Origin: Snuella lapsa
GTDB taxonomy: Bacteria; Bacteroidota; Bacteroidia; Flavobacteriales; Flavobacteriaceae
Assembly (NCBI RefSeq): GCF_039539345.1
Contig: NZ_BAABCY010000006.1
Location: forward strand, 22,756 to 86,755
Length of the DNA: 64,000 bases
Direction of reading: 5' to 3'
Part shown: piece by piece, positions 63,341 to 64,000 of the stretch
Position numbering within the stretch: position 1 is the first letter of the stretch
Layout: the number at the start of each line of letters is the position of its first letter
The notes under the pieces: generated by a model
What the model was told of the DNA's origin: nothing
The model's input: only the letters and a program-made list of their open reading frames with translations
The model's database searches: none
Made by a program: the position numbers and the translations under genes

Positions 63341-64000
63341 TTAGTTATTGCTAACAAATCCTTTGATTGCCGCATTATTTTCTCCAACTACAATCAAAGT
63401 GTTATCACCCACTTTAATATCCAAAAGGGTTTTAATATTGCCTGGAACGAAAAAACCGCTCTTTTGGGGAATGATATAATCAAAATCGGCATTCCCCTTA
63501 CCTTTTAAGCAAACACCTATTCCAGCATCTGCCCTGCTGGTTTCCACCTCTGCTTCATATTTGTTTCCTGCCAAAAGCAGGTCGTTAATTCCATCTAAAT
63601 CAAAATCTCCACAAACAATACCATTAATTGTAGAAAACTGTGCTTCCTTAGGTAAGGGTTCAATAACAAAACCTTTTTTTGTATTCATAATCATTACCGA
63701 CCTGAATTCCTTAGCTTCAAGATGAAGTGCTTCTTCTAACATAGCACTTCCATAAATATCTGAAAGATCGGCGCTAGCGAACGCATTGAACGTTTTAAAT
63801 TTTTCATTTATAAATGGCATTTGTTCCGATGAGCACATTTTTCCCCTTACAGGAAACAATTCGGCATCTATATTCTTTGCCAAAACAATATCCATACTTC
63901 CTGTATGGTCAAAATCACGACCATAAACATGCAGGGCAATTTCATTTAAAACCAAGAACTTTTTCTCTGTATTCTCTATCAAGAAGAGCATTAAGGCGTT
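63341..64000 (-). CDS. VCBS/FG-GAP repeat protein, N-terminus beyond the window
   Basis: The last 219 residues of a larger protein. It contains FG-GAP/VCBS-like segments with calcium-binding style Asp patterns (VYGRDFDHTGSMDIVL; VCGDFDLDGINDLLLAGN). The frame is open to the last base of the window, so the gene continues to the right. Proteins of this kind (CRTAC1/ASPIC-like) are common secreted partners of SusC/SusD systems and often flank glycan utilisation genes. The present end fits that class. No enzyme domain is visible in this part. Confidence 0.7.
   Translation of the reverse strand, partial: NALMLFLIENTEKKFLVLNEIALHVYGRDFDHTGSMDIVLAKNIDAELFPVRGKMCSSEQMPFINEKFKTFNAFASADLSDIYGSAMLEEALHLEAKEFRSVMIMNTKKGFVIEPLPKEAQFSTINGIVCGDFDLDGINDLLLAGNKYEAEVETSRADAGIGVCLKGKGNADFDYIIPQKSGFFVPGNIKTLLDIKVGDNTLIVVGENNAAIKGFVSNN

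Noticed and set aside
1..64000. CRISPR arrays, tRNA, rRNA, insertion sequences, prophage
   Set aside because: None were found on reading both strands. No repeat-spacer arrays, no transposase-like frame and no RNA gene signature were seen.

Overview
The window looks like a chromosomal piece from a member of the Flavobacteriaceae (Bacteroidota). The signs are an AT-rich sequence, a SusC/SusD pair driven by an ECF sigma factor and a FecR anti-sigma factor, a hybrid two-component system with a beta-propeller sensor, many short lipoproteins, and TAnnTTTG promoter boxes. No tRNA, rRNA, CRISPR array, insertion sequence or phage gene was seen. The genus cannot be told from the sequence.

Region 1 (1-10014) is a hydroxyproline utilisation locus. 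A minus-strand run encodes a pyrroline-4-hydroxy-2-carboxylate deaminase-like protein, a 2-oxoglutarate semialdehyde dehydrogenase, a DUF885 peptidase, 4-hydroxyproline 2-epimerase, a dipeptidyl peptidase IV-like S9 peptidase and a D-hydroxyproline oxidase cut by the window edge. A divergent AraC regulator faces it. Together these would release proline- or hydroxyproline-containing dipeptides and convert hydroxyproline to 2-oxoglutarate.

Region 2 (10017-15965) is mostly housekeeping: a PhnA-like protein, a secreted protein with an internal duplication, MmcQ/YjbR, DUF4260, a cyclase-family hydrolase, a decayed GIY-YIG gene, hemW with no standard start codon before its Fe-S cysteines, ruvC and a beta-barrel protein.

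Region 3 (16208-25237) is a sigma / anti-sigma / SusC / SusD / fasciclin lipoprotein / DUF5007-like lipoprotein cluster with no carbohydrate enzyme.

Region 4 (25512-36226) holds a glycosyltransferase and then two signalling modules. The first is BlaI + an M56 peptidase carrying four TonB-C-like domains + a TPR protein + a TonB-C-like lipoprotein, with tandem dyads upstream of blaI. The second is a TPR histidine kinase and NarL-type response regulator, next to a 48-residue lipoprotein whose leader is closed by a perfect 13-bp inverted repeat.

Region 5 (36227-49058) is a 2-keto-3-deoxygluconate locus: kinase, KDPG aldolase, two LacI-type regulators, a giant hybrid sensor, a GH109-like oxidoreductase-fold enzyme of unusually high G+C, and two secreted or lipid-anchored proteins. 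Several sites share a 20-bp dyad with a CTTAAACGAT core, suggesting one LacI regulon.

Region 6 (49059-54767) is a hutHUI histidine degradation operon with a divergent LysR regulator and no hutG or hutF in the window.

Region 7 (54963-64000) has a CHRD protein and then a minus-strand glycan-degrading cluster: DUF2961/GH172, an NPCBM protein with an alpha-galactosidase-like barrel, a lipoprotein predicted to carry an unclassified TIM-barrel hydrolase, and the end of a VCBS-repeat protein. A short dispersed repeat lies inside it.
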